This document shows, piece after piece, positions 26,942 through 36,822 of a stretch of 64,000 nt of DNA. Location: positions 1,674,001 to 1,738,000 of the forward strand of contig NZ_CP063304.1 in assembly GCF_015159595.1 (NCBI RefSeq), given 5' to 3'. The first letter of the stretch is position 1, and every line of letters begins with the position of its first letter. Source of the DNA: Blautia liquoris (GTDB taxonomy: Bacteria > Bacillota > Clostridia > Lachnospirales > Lachnospiraceae). A program made the position numbers and the translations under genes. The notes under the pieces are model-generated. The model saw only the letters and a program-made list of their open reading frames with translations. It had not been told where the DNA came from and did not search any database.

Positions 26942-29125
26942 CTATCTTCTCCCATAACCTTTGTCAAAAAGTATAAAATCGATCGTCTTATTCATAATGT
27001 CCGTATCGGCAACCATAACTTTCACCTTGTCGCCGAGACGAAAGGTACGGTTAAAATCCCGGCCTGTCAGCTGGTGATTTTCTTCGTCAAAATCATAATA
27101 ATCATCTAACAGGCTGTTAACATGAACCAGACCCTCCACAGTATTAGGAAGCTGTACATAAAACCCCCAACCTGTGACACCTGAAACAGTTCCCTCGAAC
27201 ACCTCATCTTTATGTTCGCTCATATACTCTGCCATCTTCATCTTATCGGTCTCACGTTCAGCTTCTTCCGCTCTTCTTTCTGTCGCAGAAGTTTGTTTCG
27301 CCACATCATCTAATATAGATACATAGTAACCTTTTTTTTGGTCATTCAGCCTTCCGCGCAGATCATCTTTAATAATTCGATGAATCTGAAGATCTGGATA
27401 ACGGCGAATCGGTGAAGTGAAATGACAATAATAATTCGCTGCCAATCCAAAATGCCCCTTGCATTCCACGGAATATCTTGCCTGTTTCATTGATCGCAGC
27501 AGCAACATACTAATCAGTGATTCTTTCGGTGATCCTTCGATCTGTGAGATGATTTGCTGAATTTCCTTCGGGGTGATTTCCTCCTTGCTTTTAGTAACCT
27601 GAATCCCCTGTTTTCTGAGGAAACTTAAGACGCCTTCCATCTTCTCCATATCCGGATTCTCATGTGTACGGTATAAAAAAGGAATTTTACGGTTTTCATA
27701 CTCTTTTGCCACGGTTTCATTTGCCTGAAGCATAAAATCTTCGATTAGTTTTGTGGCAGAATTGCTTTCACTCGGTCTGATATCGACTGGTCTTCCAAGT
27801 TCGTTCAATATAATCTTGCTCTCTGGAAAATCAAAATCGATCGAACCACGTTTCCTCCTGGAGTTTCGCAGAATATCCGACAGTTCCCTCATCATCTCAA
27901 GCATCGGGATCAGTTCCCCGTACTCAGCAAGAACCTTATCATCAGTTTTTTCCAGAATTTTATACACATTGGTATAGGTCATCCTGCGGTTTACACGAAT
28001 CACTGTCTCTTCAATTTTATGCTTTACCGTATTTCCTTTTGAATCGATCCACATAAGGCAGGAAAGAGCAAGTCTGTCCTCTCCCTGATTCAAGGAACAG
28101 ATGCCATTCGACAGCCTCTTCGGAAGCATAGGAATCACACGATCCACCAGATAGACACTGGTTCCCCTTTTTAAAGCTTCACGGTCGAGGGAACTGCCAT
28201 CCTGAACATAATTACTGACATCGGCGATATGAACACCTAGTTTATAAAGGCCCTCATCCCTGCTAAGTGATACCGCATCGTCGAGATCCTTGGCATCCTC
28301 CCCATCAATTGTAACCATCGTCCACTCCCTGAGATCTGTACGTCCATTAAAATCCCCTTCCTGCACATGATCAGCCTGGCGCTCAGCCTGGCTGATCACC
28401 TTTGGTGGAAATGTCATGGGAATATCATAAGCTTTTGCGACAGAAAGAACATCTATACCAGGAGCATCAGCCATTCCCAATACCTCTTTTACCCTTCCTT
28501 CCGGGTTTTTTCGATCTCCGCCGTAACGGGTAAGCTCTACGATCACTTTATCACCGGTAACGGCACTGTTGATAAATTCTTTCGGGATAAAAATATCATT
28601 CGATATTTTTTTATTATCGGCAATCACAAATCCAAAGGAGCTGCTTCTCTCAAATGTACCGACTATTTCATGAATATTGTGAGCCAATACCTTTAAGATT
28701 CTGCCCTCCTGACGGTTCCCCTGTTGTCGTGGCAGCAGGGAAACTTCTACTTCATCCATATGGAAGGCATCTCCTGTATAAGGGGCCGCAATAAACACAT
28801 CATCTTCATCAGAATCTTTACGTTCTACAAATCCAAACCCCTTGGGATTGCTGATGAATGTTCCGGTTATCCTGTCGGATTCATCAAAATTATCGTGAGA
28901 TTTATTCTTCTTTTTTTTGTATCTGCTCCCATGAATCTGGATAATCTGCTTATCCGCTTCCAGTGAATCAAGGATCAGCTGCAGTTCATCTCTCTTGTTT
29001 TTGGGAATGCCAAGCAGAGAAGCCATTTCCTTTGTTTTCATTGGAACATAGTTTTTCGAGCTAATGACATGGAATATATATTTCTTTTTATCTTTACTTA
29101 CTTTGTCTGTTTTTTTCTTTGACAA
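26942..29125 (-). CDS. rnr: Ribonuclease R
   Basis: A processive 3'-5' exoribonuclease that also degrades mRNA bound to tmRNA-rescued ribosomes. The 727-residue protein has an N-terminal winged helix and cold-shock domains (FISNPKGFGFV), the catalytic RNB domain (TIDGEDAKDLDDAVSL with its metal-binding Asp residues), a C-terminal S1 domain (GTVSGVTGWGFYVQLPNTVEGLVHV) and a basic end. I move the start to TTG 29125, nine bases after GAGGT; the longer reading begins within the secG terminator hairpin and cannot be right. Confidence 0.95.
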   Translation of the reverse strand: MSKKKTDKVSKDKKKYIFHVISSKNYVPMKTKEMASLLGIPKNKRDELQLILDSLEADKQIIQIHGSRYKKKKNKSHDNFDESDRITGTFISNPKGFGFVERKDSDEDDVFIAAPYTGDAFHMDEVEVSLLPRQQGNRQEGRILKVLAHNIHEIVGTFERSSSFGFVIADNKKISNDIFIPKEFINSAVTGDKVIVELTRYGGDRKNPEGRVKEVLGMADAPGIDVLSVAKAYDIPMTFPPKVISQAERQADHVQEGDFNGRTDLREWTMVTIDGEDAKDLDDAVSLSRDEGLYKLGVHIADVSNYVQDGSSLDREALKRGTSVYLVDRVIPMLPKRLSNGICSLNQGEDRLALSCLMWIDSKGNTVKHKIEETVIRVNRRMTYTNVYKILEKTDDKVLAEYGELIPMLEMMRELSDILRNSRRKRGSIDFDFPESKIILNELGRPVDIRPSESNSATKLIEDFMLQANETVAKEYENRKIPFLYRTHENPDMEKMEGVLSFLRKQGIQVTKSKEEITPKEIQQIISQIEGSPKESLISMLLLRSMKQARYSVECKGHFGLAANYYCHFTSPIRRYPDLQIHRIIKDDLRGRLNDQKKGYYVSILDDVAKQTSATERRAEEAERETDKMKMAEYMSEHKDEVFEGTVSGVTGWGFYVQLPNTVEGLVHVNSLLDDYYDFDEENHQLTGRDFNRTFRLGDKVKVMVADTDIMNKTIDFILFDKGYGRR

Positions 29126-29145
29126 AATTAATATACCTCGTTTAT

Positions 29146-29177
29146 TGAAAAAGACTGTTGCCAAGTATGCAACAGTC
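29146..29177 (-). terminator. Terminator after secG
   Basis: Minus strand GACTGTTGC pairs exactly with GCAACAGTC around a 7-base loop, followed by TTTTT. It lies between secG and the true start of rnr; part of the transcription probably reads through to the next genes. Confidence 0.85.
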
Positions 29178-29185
29178 TGATAAGT

Positions 29186-29422
29186 CTAAAAGTTCAAATT
29201 CAAAACAATTGATAACACAATAAATACAAATGCCATCAGTTTTGTCATCTTAATCAATGTCCCTTCAGCGGAACGCCCTTTATTCTTGCTCCAGTAAGTA
29301 TCCGCCATACCTGTAATAGCACCAAGACCTTGCTGCTTACCCTCCTGCATCAAAACAACGACAAGCAATGCGATGCAATCTATTACGTATAAGATAGTTA
29401 AGATAGTTCTTAAGATTACCAT
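29186..29422 (-). CDS. secG: Preprotein translocase subunit SecG
   Basis: A 78-residue integral membrane part of the SecYEG channel, with two hydrophobic helices (residues 3-23 and 55-76) joined by the conserved loop MQEGKQQGLGAITGMADTYW. The ATG at 29422 has AGGAGG seven bases upstream; the longer reading adds 13 residues containing this ribosome site. It has its own TTGAAT-17-TAAAAT promoter and a terminator after it. Confidence 0.95.
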   Translation of the reverse strand: MVILRTILTILYVIDCIALLVVVLMQEGKQQGLGAITGMADTYWSKNKGRSAEGTLIKMTKLMAFVFIVLSIVLNLNF

Positions 29423-29451
29423 GTCCACACCTCCTACAAACAACTTTCTAC

Positions 29452-29480
29452 ATTTTACCATAGCCGAAAAAAAAATTCAA
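29452..29480 (-). promoter_or_regulatory. Promoter of secG
   Basis: Minus strand TTGAAT (29475-29480), 17 bases, TAAAAT (29452-29457). Confidence 0.6.
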
Positions 29481-29543
29481 GAGTAGAATTAGCGTGTTTG
29501 CAGGATTACGGAAACATCTTGTGTGGAACATGACAATACAAGG

Positions 29544-30857
29544 TCAAAAGGGTGAATCGAATCTGGCTACGCTTCCGAGATATTCTTCTATCCGAAGAAG
29601 CTGATTATACTTGGCATTTCTGTCTGATCTGCACGGAGCTCCCGCTTTGATTTGTCCGGCACCGGTTGCAACTGCCAGATCAGCGATAAAGGGATCTTCC
29701 GTTTCTCCGGATCGATGAGATATGATCGTATGATATCCGGCATGCTGTGCCATTTCCACGGTATCTAATGTCTCTGTCAGTGTTCCAATCTGATTGACTT
29801 TAATCAGAATTGAGTTTGCAGCTCCTTGGTCTATGCCAAGACGCAGACGTTTGATATTTGTCACAAACAGATCATCTCCGACAAGCTGTATTTTATCACC
29901 CAGCTCTTTTGTCAGTGTTTTCCAGCCATCCCAGTCATCTTCATCCAATCCATCTTCGAGAGAAAGAATTGGATACTTTTCAAGAAGTGTTTTGTAGTAT
30001 GCAATCATTTCGTCAGAGGTTCTCTTTACTTCTTTTCCAGTCATTTTACTTTCGCCAGGGAAAATATATGCTTTTTGTTCTTTATCATAGAGTTCGCTTG
30101 CCGCCGCATCAATCGCAATACCGATTTGATCTTTGGTCTTATATCCAGAACGTTCTATTGCTTCCATAATGAGGGACAATATCTCATCAGAATCTTTCAC
30201 ATCCGGTGCAAACCCACCTTCATCTCCTACAGCAGTGGACAGGCTTTTCTCTTTCAGAAGATTTTTCAATTCATGATAAATCTCAGAACACATTGCAAGC
30301 GCCTCATGAAAACAGCCGGCTCCTACAGGCATAATCATAAACTCCTGAAGATCCACAGTGTTATCTGCATGACGACCGCCATTTAAGATGTTCATCATAG
30401 GGACTGGTATATCTCTCGTATGGCAGCCGCCAAGATATTGATAAAGCGGCAGACGCAGTGCCAAAGACGCCGCCCTTGCTACCGCCAGGGACACACCCAG
30501 AATTGCATTCGCACCAATGTGTTCTTTATTTGCTGTGCCGTCAGCTTCGATCAGCAGCTGATCAATGTATGCCTGATTCAGTGAATTTTCACCAAGTATC
30601 GCATCCGCTAACTTCGTATTTACATTGTCTACAGCCCTTGATGTTCCAAGTCCTCGAAATCTTTTTTCTCCGTCTCGAAGCTCTACAGCTTCAAATCTTC
30701 CAGTCGATGCACCGGAGGGAACAATCGCCCTTCCTGTATATCCATCGATTCCTATGACCCCTTCTCCTACAGTAACTTCTACTTCTACGGTTGGATTCCC
30801 CCTGGAATCAAGCACTTCTCTTGCGTAAACCCTACGAATAGGTAAATAACGAAACAT
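29544..30857 (-). CDS. eno: Enolase
   Basis: Converts 2-phosphoglycerate to phosphoenolpyruvate. The 437-residue protein has [16 protein letters not shown], the mobile loop SGASTG, the catalytic and Mg2+ segments ([19 protein letters not shown]), [11 protein letters not shown] and SHRSGETED. Length and motifs are normal. It follows gpmI by 62 bases with no terminator in between, so the two final triose steps are probably made together. Confidence 0.97.
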   Translation of the reverse strand: MFRYLPIRRVYAREVLDSRGNPTVEVEVTVGEGVIGIDGYTGRAIVPSGASTGRFEAVELRDGEKRFRGLGTSRAVDNVNTKLADAILGENSLNQAYIDQLLIEADGTANKEHIGANAILGVSLAVARAASLALRLPLYQYLGGCHTRDIPVPMMNILNGGRHADNTVDLQEFMIMPVGAGCFHEALAMCSEIYHELKNLLKEKSLSTAVGDEGGFAPDVKDSDEILSLIMEAIERSGYKTKDQIGIAIDAAASELYDKEQKAYIFPGESKMTGKEVKRTSDEMIAYYKTLLEKYPILSLEDGLDEDDWDGWKTLTKELGDKIQLVGDDLFVTNIKRLRLGIDQGAANSILIKVNQIGTLTETLDTVEMAQHAGYHTIISHRSGETEDPFIADLAVATGAGQIKAGAPCRSDRNAKYNQLLRIEEYLGSVARFDSPF

Positions 30858-30919
30858 AATATTACCTCCTGGTTTTACTTATTATATCCCTATTATTTAC
30901 CAGATTTGAAATGGTTATA

Positions 30920-32476
30920 CTAACGGAAGCAAGGTTCCTTTTTTATCAATAAAGATTCACCTGTCATTTCTGCAGGTTTTTCCATCCCCATCAGATCAAT
31001 CAGTGTCGGTATTATATCTGCCAGTTTCCCGCCTTCCTTTAGAGTATACGCAGGATCAGCACCTACAAGAATAAACGGAACAGGATTTGTAGTATGTGCC
31101 GTATAAGGCTCACCTGTCTCATCGTCGACAAGTTTTTCAGCGTTTCCATGATCTGCACAGATAAATAACTGTCCGTCTGCTTCTTTTACAGCATTAACGG
31201 TCTTTCCGACACATTCATCAACGGTCTCGATTGCTTTGATCGCAGCATTCTCGATTCCAGTATGTCCTACCATATCGGGATTTGCAAAGTTTACGATAAT
31301 CACATCATATTTTCGAGATTTAACTGCATCTACGAGTTTATCGCAGACCTCATATGCACTCATCTCAGGCTGAAGATCATAAGTGGAAACTTTTGGAGAC
31401 TTCACCAGAATACGGTCCTCTCCTTTCACCGGCTCCTCGATTCCGCCATTAAAGAAGAAAGTTACATGTGCGTATTTTTCAGTTTCAGCAATCCGAGCCT
31501 GAGTCATATGATTGGCTGCAAGAAATTCTCCGAAAGTATTGGAAATCAATTCTTTTTTAAATGCAACGTATTTGTCCGGAATTGTTTCATCATAATCAGT
31601 AAAGCAGACAAATGTCAGATCCAGTTTTTCCTCTCTTTCAAATCCCTGAAATTTGGGATCACAAAAGGCACGTGTCAATTCTCGCGCCCGGTCAGGCCGG
31701 AAGTTAAAAAAGATGACAGAGTCATGGTCTTTAATCCGGGTTTTCGGCTGATTCTCCTTTTCGATGACGGTCGGCAGAACAAATTCGTCTGTCTTTCCAT
31801 CATTGTATGAGGAAGAGACAGCCTGTACCGCGTCAAAGCTTTTCACACCTTCACCTTTGGTAAGTGCACGGTATGCCAGTTCAACACGATCCCAGCGATT
31901 ATCCCGGTCCATCGCATAATAGCGTCCGGACACTACCCCGATCTCACCTATTCCGATTTCTTTCATCTTTTGCTGCAGTTGTTCTATGAATCCTTTCCCT
32001 GAAGCCGGAGGAGTATCCCGTCCGTCCAGGAAACAGTGAACATAAACATTCTTAAGCCCTTCTCTTTTGGCAAGCTCGAGCAGGGCATACAAGTGTGTAT
32101 TATGGCTGTGAACGCCTCCATCGGAGAGAAGTCCCATCAGATGGAGAGAACTATTATGTTCTTTTGCATTGTGAACAGCAGTAAGAAGTTCTTTATTTCT
32201 GAAAAAATCATTGTCCTCAATTGCCTTCGTAATTCTTGTCAATTCCTGATAGACAATACGTCCTGCACCCATGTTCAGATGTCCGACTTCTGAATTTCCC
32301 ATCTGTCCTTCTGGCAGGCCGACTGCAAGACCGCTGGCCTGTCCCTTCACATATGGGCACTGGCTCATCAGCTGATCCATAACTGGTGTTTTAGCCTCAC
32401 ATACAGCATTATGGCGGCAGTTATCATTCAATCCGTATCCATCTAAAATCATTAAAACGGTTGGTTTTTTACTCAT
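30920..32476 (-). CDS. gpmI: 2,3-bisphosphoglycerate-independent phosphoglycerate mutase
   Basis: A 518-residue two-metal (Mn2+) enzyme of the alkaline-phosphatase superfamily that interconverts 3- and 2-phosphoglycerate. Catalytic S62 lies in QMGNSEVGHLNMGAGR; metal ligands appear in LMILDGYG, FVCFTDYD and ADHGNAE. The ATG at 32476 follows AAGGAG by six bases; the longer reading starts at the terminator of the neighbouring transporter and overlaps the gene's own promoter. Confidence 0.96.
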   Translation of the reverse strand: MSKKPTVLMILDGYGLNDNCRHNAVCEAKTPVMDQLMSQCPYVKGQASGLAVGLPEGQMGNSEVGHLNMGAGRIVYQELTRITKAIEDNDFFRNKELLTAVHNAKEHNSSLHLMGLLSDGGVHSHNTHLYALLELAKREGLKNVYVHCFLDGRDTPPASGKGFIEQLQQKMKEIGIGEIGVVSGRYYAMDRDNRWDRVELAYRALTKGEGVKSFDAVQAVSSSYNDGKTDEFVLPTVIEKENQPKTRIKDHDSVIFFNFRPDRARELTRAFCDPKFQGFEREEKLDLTFVCFTDYDETIPDKYVAFKKELISNTFGEFLAANHMTQARIAETEKYAHVTFFFNGGIEEPVKGEDRILVKSPKVSTYDLQPEMSAYEVCDKLVDAVKSRKYDVIIVNFANPDMVGHTGIENAAIKAIETVDECVGKTVNAVKEADGQLFICADHGNAEKLVDDETGEPYTAHTTNPVPFILVGADPAYTLKEGGKLADIIPTLIDLMGMEKPAEMTGESLLIKKEPCFR

Positions 32477-32538
32477 TTTGTTCTCCTTCATGTTGTTGCA
32501 GTTCAAAGTCCGCCCTAATCGGGTTGTTTCCATATCGT

Positions 32539-32588
32539 ATTGTATCAAAAAAGCACATACTTTGCAATAAATTTGACAAAGTATATGC
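32539..32588 (-). terminator. Terminator of the amino-acid transporter, overlapping the gpmI promoter
   Basis: On the minus strand a 12-bp stem (32577-32588 with 32553-32564) is followed by TTTTTT (32547-32552). TTGCAA (32562-32567), 17 bases, TACAAT (32539-32544) sit within and after it as a probable gpmI promoter, so the two signals share the same bases. Confidence 0.75.
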
Positions 32589-32608
32589 TCATAGTTTGTT
32601 TATTTATT

Positions 32609-33352
32609 CTATAGGACTTTTGATAAAAATTCTTGAAGCCTGGGATTTTCGGGATGCTCAAAGAATTCTTTCGGAGTGTTTTCTTCCTGTATTTTCCCGT
32701 TATCAATAAAAAGAATCCGGCTTGCCACTTCTCTGGCAAAGCTCATCTCATGGGTGACTACAACCATAGTCATACCTGACTTTGCAAGTTCACGCATAAT
32801 TGCAAGAACTTCTCCCACCATCTCAGGATCAAGAGCTGAAGTAGGTTCATCAAAAAGCATCACAGCCGGTTCCATTGCCATTGCACGTGCAATGGCAATA
32901 CGCTGTTTCTGGCCTCCTGAGAGCATATCCGGATATGCGTCTGCTTTGTCCGGCAGACCGATTCTGTTTAAGAGATCCAGTGCCTTCTTGTCAGCCTCTT
33001 CCTGAGAAAGTTTTCCTGTCTGTACCGGGGAAAGAGTGATGTTCTTCCTGACAGTCATATGAGGGAAAAGATTAAACTGCTGGAAAACCATCCCCATCTT
33101 TTGACGATGAAGATCGATATTAATCTTGGGATCGGTGATATCCACCCCTTCAAACAATATCTGCCCACTGGTAGGTTTCTCCAAAAGGTTCATGGATCTT
33201 AAAAATGTTGATTTTCCAGAACCGGAAGGGCCGATAATTACAACAACTTCTCCTTTGTGAATATCGGTTGTGATGCCGTCCAAAACCAGATTCTTTCCAA
33301 ATTTCTTTCTCAGATTTCTGACCTGAATCAGGTCATCTTCATTAACGTTCAC
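32609..33352 (-). CDS. Polar amino-acid ABC importer, ATPase
   Basis: A 247-residue GlnQ/ArtP-type ATPase with Walker [11 protein letters not shown]-loop [13 protein letters not shown], signature [14 protein letters not shown], Walker [13 protein letters not shown] and switch His in VVTHEMSF. The start is placed at GTG 33352, ten bases after AGGAGG; this overlaps the permease gene by 11 bases. It is the last gene of binding protein-permease-ATPase. The substrate is one or more polar amino acids; which one is not clear. Confidence 0.93.
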   Translation of the reverse strand: MNVNEDDLIQVRNLRKKFGKNLVLDGITTDIHKGEVVVIIGPSGSGKSTFLRSMNLLEKPTSGQILFEGVDITDPKINIDLHRQKMGMVFQQFNLFPHMTVRKNITLSPVQTGKLSQEEADKKALDLLNRIGLPDKADAYPDMLSGGQKQRIAIARAMAMEPAVMLFDEPTSALDPEMVGEVLAIMRELAKSGMTMVVVTHEMSFAREVASRILFIDNGKIQEENTPKEFFEHPENPRLQEFLSKVL

Positions 33353-34040
33353 TGGTACGCAGCCTCCTTTCCAGTTTACCGACAAGAGCACTTAAGCCAC
33401 AAACAAGTACGAGATAGATAAGCGCAACAGAGATCAGAGGCAAAAATGCATCGTACGTTGCACTGCGAATGATATCTCCTCCTTTCGTAAGATCCATCAT
33501 TCCAATATATCCACAGACAGATGTCTCTTTTAATAAGGTAATAAATTCATTGGCAAGAGCAGGTAAAACATTCTTAAATGCCTGAGGCATAATGATAAAT
33601 CGCATTGTCTTTGTGTAAGACAGACCCAGTGATCTGCCCGCCTCCATCTGTCCCTCATTCACAGACATGATTCCAGAACGGACAACTTCTGCCACATAAG
33701 CACCAGAATTAATACCAAAAGTCAAAATTGCAACCATAAGCTTTGATGCATTCGGCGATGTAAAAATCAGGAAATAGCTGATCAGAAGCTGCACAACCGT
33801 AGGGGTTCCACGGATTACCGTCAGATAAACCTTTGCAATGACATTGAGAATGTTCAAGATCACGCCAGGGTGATCCTGTTTCTCATGAGAAGATCTTACG
33901 ACAGCAACGATAAAACCTATCACAATACCAATCAAAACTGCAAATAAGGTTATGACAAGAGTATTGCCAAGTCCTGAAAGCAGATATTTATAACGTTGAT
34001 CTTCTATAAAGTCTGTGTAAAACATCTCTTTAACACTCAT
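33342..34040 (-). CDS. Polar amino-acid ABC importer, permease
   Basis: A 232-residue HisM/GlnP-type permease with five predicted membrane helices and the family segments [16 protein letters not shown] and the EAA-like loop [22 protein letters not shown]. The ATG at 34040 has GGAG seven bases upstream. Such permeases usually work as a homodimer when only one is encoded. It starts 13 bases after the binding-protein gene. Confidence 0.93.
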   Translation of the reverse strand: MSVKEMFYTDFIEDQRYKYLLSGLGNTLVITLFAVLIGIVIGFIVAVVRSSHEKQDHPGVILNILNVIAKVYLTVIRGTPTVVQLLISYFLIFTSPNASKLMVAILTFGINSGAYVAEVVRSGIMSVNEGQMEAGRSLGLSYTKTMRFIIMPQAFKNVLPALANEFITLLKETSVCGYIGMMDLTKGGDIIRSATYDAFLPLISVALIYLVLVCGLSALVGKLERRLRTSER

Positions 34041-34053
34041 TTTCAATCTCCAA

Positions 34054-34869
34054 TTATTTTCCCCTTACAATAATAACTTGCTTTGAGGTTGCATAGCTAT
34101 CCGTGAAATCGACATTTTTCAGACGGTCTTTTGTAACTGAAATACCGGCAACCCCAATATCAGCCTTTCCGGAAGTGACAGCAGGTGTGACGGAATCGAA
34201 ATCCATATCTTCAATTTTAAGTTTTCTTCCGATTTTGTCCGCAACAGCCTGCGCCATATCTACGTCGATTCCTGTTATTTTATTATCTTCATGATATTCA
34301 TACGGCGGAAACTCGGCATTGGTAGCCATAATCAATGTACCTTTGGATGTATCGACATTTTCAGGGGATGTATAGGGGGTTTTTCCTATCTCACTGTCAG
34401 TTCCCACATAGTTCTTTTTGATCTTATCAAGGGTGCCATCCTCTTTTAATTCTGCAAGTGCCGCATTGATCTCTTCTTTTAACTTTCCATTAGATTTATC
34501 AATTTCAATCGCGTAATCTTCGTTTGCAAATGGTTCATCCAGTACCTTTAGATCTTTGTTTTTTTCAACGAATACTTTTGCCGGCTCCGTATCGATGATC
34601 ACACAGTCAATCTTACCTTGTTTCAGCGACTGAACTGCATCAGCTCCCTTGTTATATCGCTCAACTTTTGCCAGACCTTTCTTCTCATAATCGGAAGTTG
34701 AAATCGTATCTCCTGTTGTACCCGTCTGAACGCCGATTTTTTTATTTCCGGATTCCAGGTCTTTGATACTGTTCACGGAATTATCGGGTATGCTGTTTCC
34801 GCAGGCTCCAAGAGACATAAGACAAGCCACTGTAAGAGCTAACGCAGTAAGTTTCTTTTTATTTTTCAT
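34054..34869 (-). CDS. Polar amino-acid binding lipoprotein with circularly permuted SBP_bac_3 fold
   Basis: A 271-residue lipoprotein (lipobox LGAC, C23) that feeds the adjacent importer. The order of the fold is permuted. In GlnH-type proteins the sequence starts with LxxATNAxFPPFEY and ends with GTxxxIxKKW. Here residues 34-156 are the second half (SIKDLESGNKKIGVQTGTTG to GTLDKIKKNYVG), then a linker (157-176), then residues 178-271 are the first half (TLIMATNAEFPPYEY to VDFTDSYATSKQVIIVR). The two ends of the canonical fold are joined by the linker, and the new ends lie at the hinge between lobes. Binding residues of both halves are present, so it should be functional. Confidence 0.9.
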   Translation of the reverse strand: MKNKKKLTALALTVACLMSLGACGNSIPDNSVNSIKDLESGNKKIGVQTGTTGDTISTSDYEKKGLAKVERYNKGADAVQSLKQGKIDCVIIDTEPAKVFVEKNKDLKVLDEPFANEDYAIEIDKSNGKLKEEINAALAELKEDGTLDKIKKNYVGTDSEIGKTPYTSPENVDTSKGTLIMATNAEFPPYEYHEDNKITGIDVDMAQAVADKIGRKLKIEDMDFDSVTPAVTSGKADIGVAGISVTKDRLKNVDFTDSYATSKQVIIVRGK

Positions 34870-34943
34870 AATATCCTCCATCCTGACATTTATTATATTT
34901 ATACATTATATGCATGATTGTGTGAATAATTATGCACGAGAAT

Positions 34944-34972
34944 ATTATAACAGCCTTTAATAAAAAAAACAA
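34944..34972 (-). promoter_or_regulatory. Promoter of the amino-acid transporter operon
   Basis: Minus strand TTGTTT (34967-34972), 17 bases, TATAAT (34944-34949). A leader of about 65 bases follows with two TGCAT-type half-sites in inverted order; no amino-acid riboswitch is recognisable. Confidence 0.6.
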
Positions 34973-34980
34973 GGGTTAAA

Positions 34981-35031
34981 TAAATAAACCAAAAGGCCGA
35001 GAAGGAAATGAATCCAACTCAGCCTTTTGGT
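34981..35031 (-). terminator. Terminator after pckA
   Basis: Minus strand ACCAAAAGGC-TGAG pairs with CTCG-GCCTTTTGGT (one mismatch) and is followed by TTTATTTATTT. Confidence 0.8.
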
Positions 35032-35044
35032 AAGGTAAAACAGA

Positions 35045-36628
35045 TCAGGCTTTTGGTCCTGCATCTGCAATATTCTTTGGCATATCCGGATACTTCTTAG
35101 CAAAGTTGTCCTGGAACATCCCGGCAAGTTTCTTTGCCTGCTCATCATAAGCAGATTTGTCTTCCCAAGTATCACGAGGATTCATAATCTCACTTGGAAC
35201 TTCCGGGCATGTTTGTGGAATATCAACATTAAAGATTTTGTCATGTTTGTACTCCACGTCATTAAATGCGCCGCTCAGTGCTGCGGTTACCATAGCACGA
35301 GTATATTTCAGTTTCATTCTGTTTCCGACTCCGTAAGGGCCTCCGGTCCATCCTGTATTAACAAGATATACCTTAGTGTTGTATTTTTTAATTCTCTCAC
35401 CAAGCATATTGGCATAAACCGAAGGATTCATCGGCATAAAAGGTTCTCCAAACAGCGTCGAGAATGTGGGCTGCGGTTCTGTGATGCCTCGTTCTGTTCC
35501 GGCAAGCTTTGAAGTGAATCCTGTCACAAAGTGATACATTGCGGCATTCTCATCCAGTCTTGAGATTGGGGGAAGAACACCAAACGCATCAGCAGTAAGG
35601 AAAATAACCACCTTCGGGATTCCTCCGACTCCGGGAATCTGAGCATTATCAATATACTCGATTGGATATCCGACCCGTGTATTCTCTGTCAGTGAACCAT
35701 CTGCAAAATCAAACTCACGAGTCTCATCATCCATAACAACATTTTCTACAAGACTTCCAAATTTGATTGAATGATAAATCTCCGGCTCATTCTCCTCGGT
35801 CAAATCGATACACTTTGCATAGCATCCGCCCTCGAAGTTAAAAACCCCTCTGTCAGACCAGCCGTGTTCATCATCACCAATCAGTTTACGATTCGGATCT
35901 GCCGACAAGGTTGTCTTTCCTGTCCCGGACAGGCCGAAGAACACAGCTGTCTCTTTCGTCTCGGGATCCATATTGGCAGAGCAATGCATGGGCAGTACCC
36001 CTTCTCTCGGCATCAGGAAGTTCATGACGGAGAAAACGGATTTCTTAATCTCTCCTGAGTACTGAGTTCCGCAAATAACAACCATTTTTTGTTCATAATC
36101 AACAAGAATCGCAGCCTCTGAATGGACGCCGTCGACTTCAGGTATGCATTTGAACCCAGGCGCGGCAATAATGGTGAAATCAGGTTCGCCATAATCGGCC
36201 AACTGTTCTTTGGTCGGACGAATTAGAAGATCATGGATGAAAAGATTTTGACTTGCAAGCTCATTTACAATTCGAAACTTTCTGGTGCATACAGGATCAG
36301 CTCCGGCCATACCATCAAACAGGAAGATCTCTCGATTCTGAAGATAAGCAACAACTTTTGCTTTAATGGAATCGAATTTGTCTTTCTCAATGGGAACATT
36401 GACGTTTCCCCATGCTATCTCATCATGAACAGCAGGTGTATCTACGATGAATTTATCTTTTGGTGAACGGCCGGTGTATTTTCCGGTTTTAATAACCAAT
36501 GCTCCGGTATTCGATAATTTACCCTCACCTCTAATTACAGCAGCTTCGGTAAGCTGCGCAGGTGTCAGATTGCGATAAACTGCTTTTGGGTTAATAATAC
36601 CCAGTTTTTCAATTCCGTATGTTTCCAT
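35045..36628 (-). CDS. pckA: Phosphoenolpyruvate carboxykinase (ATP)
   Basis: Interconverts oxaloacetate + ATP with PEP + CO2 + ADP. In fermenting anaerobes it can run in the carboxylating direction towards succinate or propionate. The 527-residue protein has RSPKDKFIV, the kinase loop GLSGTGKTTLSAD, DDEHGWSD and the substrate segment GTERGITEPQPTFS. ATG 36628 follows AGGAGG by eight bases; the longer reading has no ribosome site. A single-gene transcript with a TTGGAA-17-TATACT promoter. Confidence 0.96.
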   Translation of the reverse strand: METYGIEKLGIINPKAVYRNLTPAQLTEAAVIRGEGKLSNTGALVIKTGKYTGRSPKDKFIVDTPAVHDEIAWGNVNVPIEKDKFDSIKAKVVAYLQNREIFLFDGMAGADPVCTRKFRIVNELASQNLFIHDLLIRPTKEQLADYGEPDFTIIAAPGFKCIPEVDGVHSEAAILVDYEQKMVVICGTQYSGEIKKSVFSVMNFLMPREGVLPMHCSANMDPETKETAVFFGLSGTGKTTLSADPNRKLIGDDEHGWSDRGVFNFEGGCYAKCIDLTEENEPEIYHSIKFGSLVENVVMDDETREFDFADGSLTENTRVGYPIEYIDNAQIPGVGGIPKVVIFLTADAFGVLPPISRLDENAAMYHFVTGFTSKLAGTERGITEPQPTFSTLFGEPFMPMNPSVYANMLGERIKKYNTKVYLVNTGWTGGPYGVGNRMKLKYTRAMVTAALSGAFNDVEYKHDKIFNVDIPQTCPEVPSEIMNPRDTWEDKSAYDEQAKKLAGMFQDNFAKKYPDMPKNIADAGPKA

Positions 36629-36728
36629 TTCACAAACCTCCTGGTATTTTATTTTGTCCTTTTGCAAGTTTAACCGTAGCAACTTGCAAAATGGAAGTAT
36701 CAACTTGAATTTTCCATATGACAGCTAT

Positions 36729-36757
36729 AGTATACACTATTTTAGCTTTTTTTCCAA
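36729..36757 (-). promoter_or_regulatory. Promoter of pckA
   Basis: Minus strand TTGGAA (36752-36757), 17 bases, TATACT (36729-36734). Confidence 0.65.
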
Positions 36758-36822
36758 TAGGTAAAATAAAAGATTGTAATAAATCATACTATTCCGTCAC
36801 AAAAAGTTTCCAATTTCATTGA

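Noticed and set aside
29126-29164. N-terminal extension of RNase R
   Set aside because: These codons form the secG terminator hairpin; the TTG at 29125 has the ribosome site.
29540-29562. CCTTTTGACC at the end of eno, like the edge of the 25.8-kb repeat
   Set aside because: It is made of the last enolase codons and its stop; the similarity ends after ten bases.
25908-32524. CCCTAATCGGGTTG occurs both in the ssrA-side repeat (around 25908) and upstream of gpmI (around 32514)
   Set aside because: A 14-base match between two sites is expected by chance several times in 64 kb, and the flanks do not agree.
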